Positions 6,598-9,742 of a stretch of DNA of 9,742 nt are shown one piece after another (the first letter of the stretch is position 1; the number at the start of each line of letters is the position of its first letter). Made by a program: the position numbers and the translations under genes. The stretch lies in the NCBI GenBank assembly GCA_945888565.1, contig CAMDAL010000139.1:1-9742 (forward strand), read 5' to 3'. The notes under the pieces were generated by a model. The model was not told the origin of the DNA. It saw only the letters and a list, made by a program, of their open reading frames with translations, and made no database searches. Source of the stretch: Devosia equisanguinis. GTDB lineage: Bacteria; Pseudomonadota; Alphaproteobacteria; Rhizobiales; Devosiaceae.

Positions 6598-6900
6598 ATG
6601 ACCCAGGTTCTGACCGATCACGAGGCAATCCGGCTGTGGGCCACCGCCCGTTCCGGCAACCCCGCCATGGACGACAACCCCGGCACGCCGGTGCTGCGCA
6701 TCCTGTTCGACCAGATGGCGCTGAATGCCGGCGAAAACCAGTATGGCGACCGCCCCGGCGGCATCGACCTCGTCAGCTGGGATGAGTGGTTCGAGGTGTT
6801 CGACAGGGAGAAGTTCGGGCTGCGGGTCGAGGACGAGCGGCCGGGCGTGCTCGACGACTATTTCGAGTTCGTCCCGCGCGACGGCGATCAGCAGGGCTAG
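6598..6900 (+). CDS. Small conserved protein of unknown function (paralog 2)
   Basis: This 100-residue acidic, soluble protein is homologous to the product of 4895-5191. H8, I11, W14, AR 17-18, G20 and PA 22-23 keep a constant one-residue offset, and VSW 59-61, W64, D69, LRV 75-77 and FEFV 89-92 follow. It differs in having a more acidic N-terminal half (MDDNPG) and an insert (GVLDDY) before FEFV. It is closer to the consensus I recall for the family (DHxxIRxWAxAR, then SWDEWFExFD). The ATG at 6598 was chosen because AGAGAGG lies 10 nt upstream and the start matches paralog 1; an in-frame ATG at 6559 lacks a ribosome site. It diverges from the cyclase gene and converges with the gene at 6917-7165. 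Its function is unknown. Confidence 0.82.
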   Translation: MTQVLTDHEAIRLWATARSGNPAMDDNPGTPVLRILFDQMALNAGENQYGDRPGGIDLVSWDEWFEVFDREKFGLRVEDERPGVLDDYFEFVPRDGDQQG

Positions 6901-6922
6901 CTAGCGTCCAGCGGCGCTAGTT
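6899..6922. terminator. Possible bidirectional terminator hairpin
   Basis: CTAGCG (6901-6906) and CGCTAG (6915-6920) pair around an 8-nt loop, with a further G-T and A-T pair possible at the base. The hairpin spans the 16 bp between two convergent stops (paralog 2 at 6900, the reverse gene at 6917). There is no long T-run on either side, so the call is weak. Confidence 0.3.
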
Positions 6923-7165
6923 GGGACGGATCCTCACCCACTCGTCCCAGGCGTGCTCGGCATCGATGTCGTGGTAGGGCCGGGACTGGTCCAGCTTCAG
7001 CGCTGCCGAGTACGGGACGGCCATGCAGGTGGCGCCATCGCGCGCTGCCATCACTTCGGGCTCGGTCAGCGGCCGGCCAAGCGAGCCCTCAAGTGCGCTG
7101 AGAACATCGACGAGCGGCGGATCGAAGATGAGGACCAGCGGATCGTCTGCGTTGTCCGCGCTCAT
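6917..7165 (-). CDS. Small conserved hypothetical protein, coupled to metallopeptidase
   Basis: This 82-residue acidic protein of unknown function has no signal peptide or membrane segment. Its layout is VLIFDPPLVDVLSALEGSLG, then RPLTEPEVMAARDGATCMAV, then a C-terminal YHDIDAEHAWDEWVRIR. It resembles, from memory, a conserved alphaproteobacterial family with PLTEAEVLxIRDxAxCM and DIDPEN-WEEW blocks, for which I know no function. Its ATG overlaps the metallopeptidase TGA as ATGA (7165-7162), so the two are almost certainly co-translated from the leuC-side transcript. Conservation of the pairing in other genomes would suggest a joint role. The translation coupling makes it a real gene despite its size. 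Confidence 0.78.
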   Translation of the reverse strand: MSADNADDPLVLIFDPPLVDVLSALEGSLGRPLTEPEVMAARDGATCMAVPYSAALKLDQSRPYHDIDAEHAWDEWVRIRPN

Positions 7166-7590
7166 TCGCGTTCAGCCACGGCCTCGATGGCTTCCATGTC
7201 TTCGTCGGAAAAGCCGAAATGGTGGCCGATTTCGTGGACGAGGACGTGGGTGATGATCTCGCCCAGCGTTTCTCCGTCTTCGGACTCAGCCCAGTAGTCG
7301 AGGATTGGGCGGCGGTACAGCCAGACCTGGTTGGGGAGCTGACCGGTGAAGCCCTGCAGGCCGCCCTGCGGCAGCCCGACGCCGCGGAACAGCCCGAGAA
7401 TATCGAACTCGCTCTCGAGCTCCATCTCGCGGATGGTCTCTTCGTCGGGAAACTCCTGCACCAGGCAAGGCACATTGCCGGCCAGTGCCCGGAACTCCTC
7501 GGGCAGCGCGGCGAAGGCGGCAGCCGCGATCTGCTCGAAGTCGTCGAGGGACGGAGCGGTGCGCTCCGTCCACTGGTTGATTGTCGTCAT
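7162..7590 (-). CDS. Minimal zincin metallopeptidase family protein
   Basis: This 142-residue protein carries a zinc-peptidase signature, HEIGHHFGFSD (119-129), matching HExxHxxGxxD: H119 and H123 would bind zinc, E120 would be the catalytic base and D129 the third ligand. The surrounding blocks (LGLFRG, GQLPNQVWLYRRPILDYW, TLGEIITHVLVHEIGHHFG) match the small proteobacterial metallopeptidase family of Pfam zincin_1 (formerly DUF1025). The physiological substrate is unknown. It has no signal peptide, so it is probably cytoplasmic. Start M at 7590 (MTTINQW) was preferred; the frame extends to 7632 with residues that do not resemble the family. The ribosome site before 7590 is weak. The gene begins 49 bp after the leuC stop, with a hairpin in between, and its stop overlaps the following small gene. 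Confidence 0.85.
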   Translation of the reverse strand: MTTINQWTERTAPSLDDFEQIAAAAFAALPEEFRALAGNVPCLVQEFPDEETIREMELESEFDILGLFRGVGLPQGGLQGFTGQLPNQVWLYRRPILDYWAESEDGETLGEIITHVLVHEIGHHFGFSDEDMEAIEAVAERE

Positions 7591-7601
7591 GTTGCTCTGT
7601 C

Positions 7602-7627
7602 CAAGCGATCCCTGAAGGGCTCGCTTG
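7602..7627 (-). terminator. Hairpin in the leuC-metallopeptidase spacer
   Basis: Bases 7602-7612 pair with 7617-7627 in an 11 bp stem with a single T-C mismatch around a TGAA loop. On the reverse-strand transcript it begins 12 nt after the leuC stop codon and ends 11 nt before the metallopeptidase ATG. Only two U residues close the stem, so it may be a weak terminator, or an element that stabilises leuC mRNA or tunes expression of the downstream pair. Confidence 0.5.
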
Positions 7628-7639
7628 CCCAACCGCGGT

Positions 7640-9043
<1,404 letters not shown>

Positions 9044-9106
9044 CTTGAGGTCCAACTCGGGTCAGGGGGTGTAACCCGCGGTACTTAAGTGTCGGCGGCG
9101 AACCGG

Positions 9107-9742
9107 TCAAGCTGGCCGGAGGTCGCGGCGTTCGTCTCGCAGATGTTTGACCGCAAATACGCCGAACAGACTGGTGTCGATGCCGATGTGTTTGCGGTTC
9201 CACCAGGCGATGGCGATGGTGGCCACGGCGCGCGACCCGGCATTCACCGCGGCCGCCCCGACGAGACCCCAGGCCGGGATCACCGCGATCTCGACGACAA
9301 GGCCAAGCAGCATGATGCCACCGAAGATGCGGACATAATCGCGCTCGTGCCCGGTCATCATCATGACGATGCGCGAAGGGCCGGTGGCGGCGTCGAACAG
9401 CAGCCCGACCGCGAGCAGGATCAGCACCCAGTACCCGGCCTCGCTGTGGGGGCCAAACAGGCCAAGCACCGCCGAACCGAACACTACGTAGCCGCCGAAC
9501 ACCGCCAGCGAGAACACGAACCCGGCCCAGGCGCAGAGCGCCGTGATCGCCTGCGCCTTGCGCATTTCGCCGGCATGGTAGTGCCGCGACACCATCGGTG
9601 CGACCACGAGTGTGATGGCGAACATGAACAACGTCAGCAGCCCGGCGGTGCGGAAGGCATTGAAGTAGATGCCGGCGCTCTCGGCATCGACCATGAGGCC
9701 GATGAAGATGGTGTCGGCATTGAGCGCGGCGGAATCGATCAC
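9107..9742 (-). CDS. Polysaccharide/oligosaccharide flippase-like membrane protein, C-terminal half
   Basis: The visible 211 residues are the C-terminal part of an integral membrane protein whose start lies beyond the window; the first visible codon is GTG, read here as internal. Hydrophobic segments at about 30-50, 66-96, 104-120 and 136-180 are linked by short charged loops. The patterns SAALNADTIFIGLMVDAESAG, RTAGLLTLFMFAITLVVAPMV and AWGLVGAAAVNAGSRAVATI fit the MATE/Wzx-like superfamily of polysaccharide biosynthesis export proteins, which flip lipid-linked sugar units or similar substrates across the inner membrane. A typical member is about 430 residues, so roughly half is missing. Neither the exact substrate nor any linked sugar pathway can be read from this window. 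The gene ends with TGA 63 bp upstream of leuC. Confidence 0.75.
   Translation of the reverse strand: MIDSAALNADTIFIGLMVDAESAGIYFNAFRTAGLLTLFMFAITLVVAPMVSRHYHAGEMRKAQAITALCAWAGFVFSLAVFGGYVVFGSAVLGLFGPHSEAGYWVLILLAVGLLFDAATGPSRIVMMMTGHERDYVRIFGGIMLLGLVVEIAVIPAWGLVGAAAVNAGSRAVATIAIAWWNRKHIGIDTSLFGVFAVKHLRDERRDLRPA

Noticed and set aside
9044..9055. TTG start of leuC four codons upstream
   Set aside because: The ATG at 9043 gives the usual LeuC N-terminus, and the TTG has no better ribosome site.

Overview
The window is GC-rich, densely packed bacterial chromosome. The type-2 ArgC, the DeoD and LeuC sequences, a HigBA module and the small-protein families all fit an alphaproteobacterium of the order Hyphomicrobiales (Rhizobiales). 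A Devosia-like genus is a guess from general similarity, not something proven here. No tRNA, rRNA, CRISPR array or prophage was seen.

Left edge (1-770): the last 41 codons of an IS630-type transposase run into the 3' end of a reverse-strand HigB-HigA toxin-antitoxin operon. The two stop regions overlap, so the tail of the antitoxin is probably made of insertion-sequence DNA. A perfect 10+1+10 bp palindrome covers the -35 region of the higBA promoter and is the likely autoregulatory operator. The predicted transcript begins almost at the toxin ATG.

Central housekeeping block (782-2591): argC (arginine biosynthesis, reverse) and deoD (purine nucleoside phosphorylase, forward) diverge from a 145 bp intergenic region that holds a reasonable argC promoter.

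Membrane/protease pair (2652-4791): an unrecognised four-pass membrane protein with a large, probably extracytoplasmic helical domain is followed 10 bp later by a membrane-anchored ClpP-fold protein of the COG3904 type. This is the least understood multi-gene unit in the window.

Signalling island (4895-6900): a membrane-bound GGDEF diguanylate cyclase (reverse strand) lies between two forward-strand genes of about 100 codons. Their products are clear paralogs of each other and belong to a small-protein family of unknown function. An inverted repeat between the cyclase gene and the second paralog is a candidate operator.

Right part (6917-9742, all reverse): the C-terminal half of a polysaccharide flippase-like transporter, leuC (leucine biosynthesis), a strong hairpin, a minimal zincin metallopeptidase, and a small conserved protein whose start overlaps the metallopeptidase stop (ATGA). 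The window ends inside the flippase gene.
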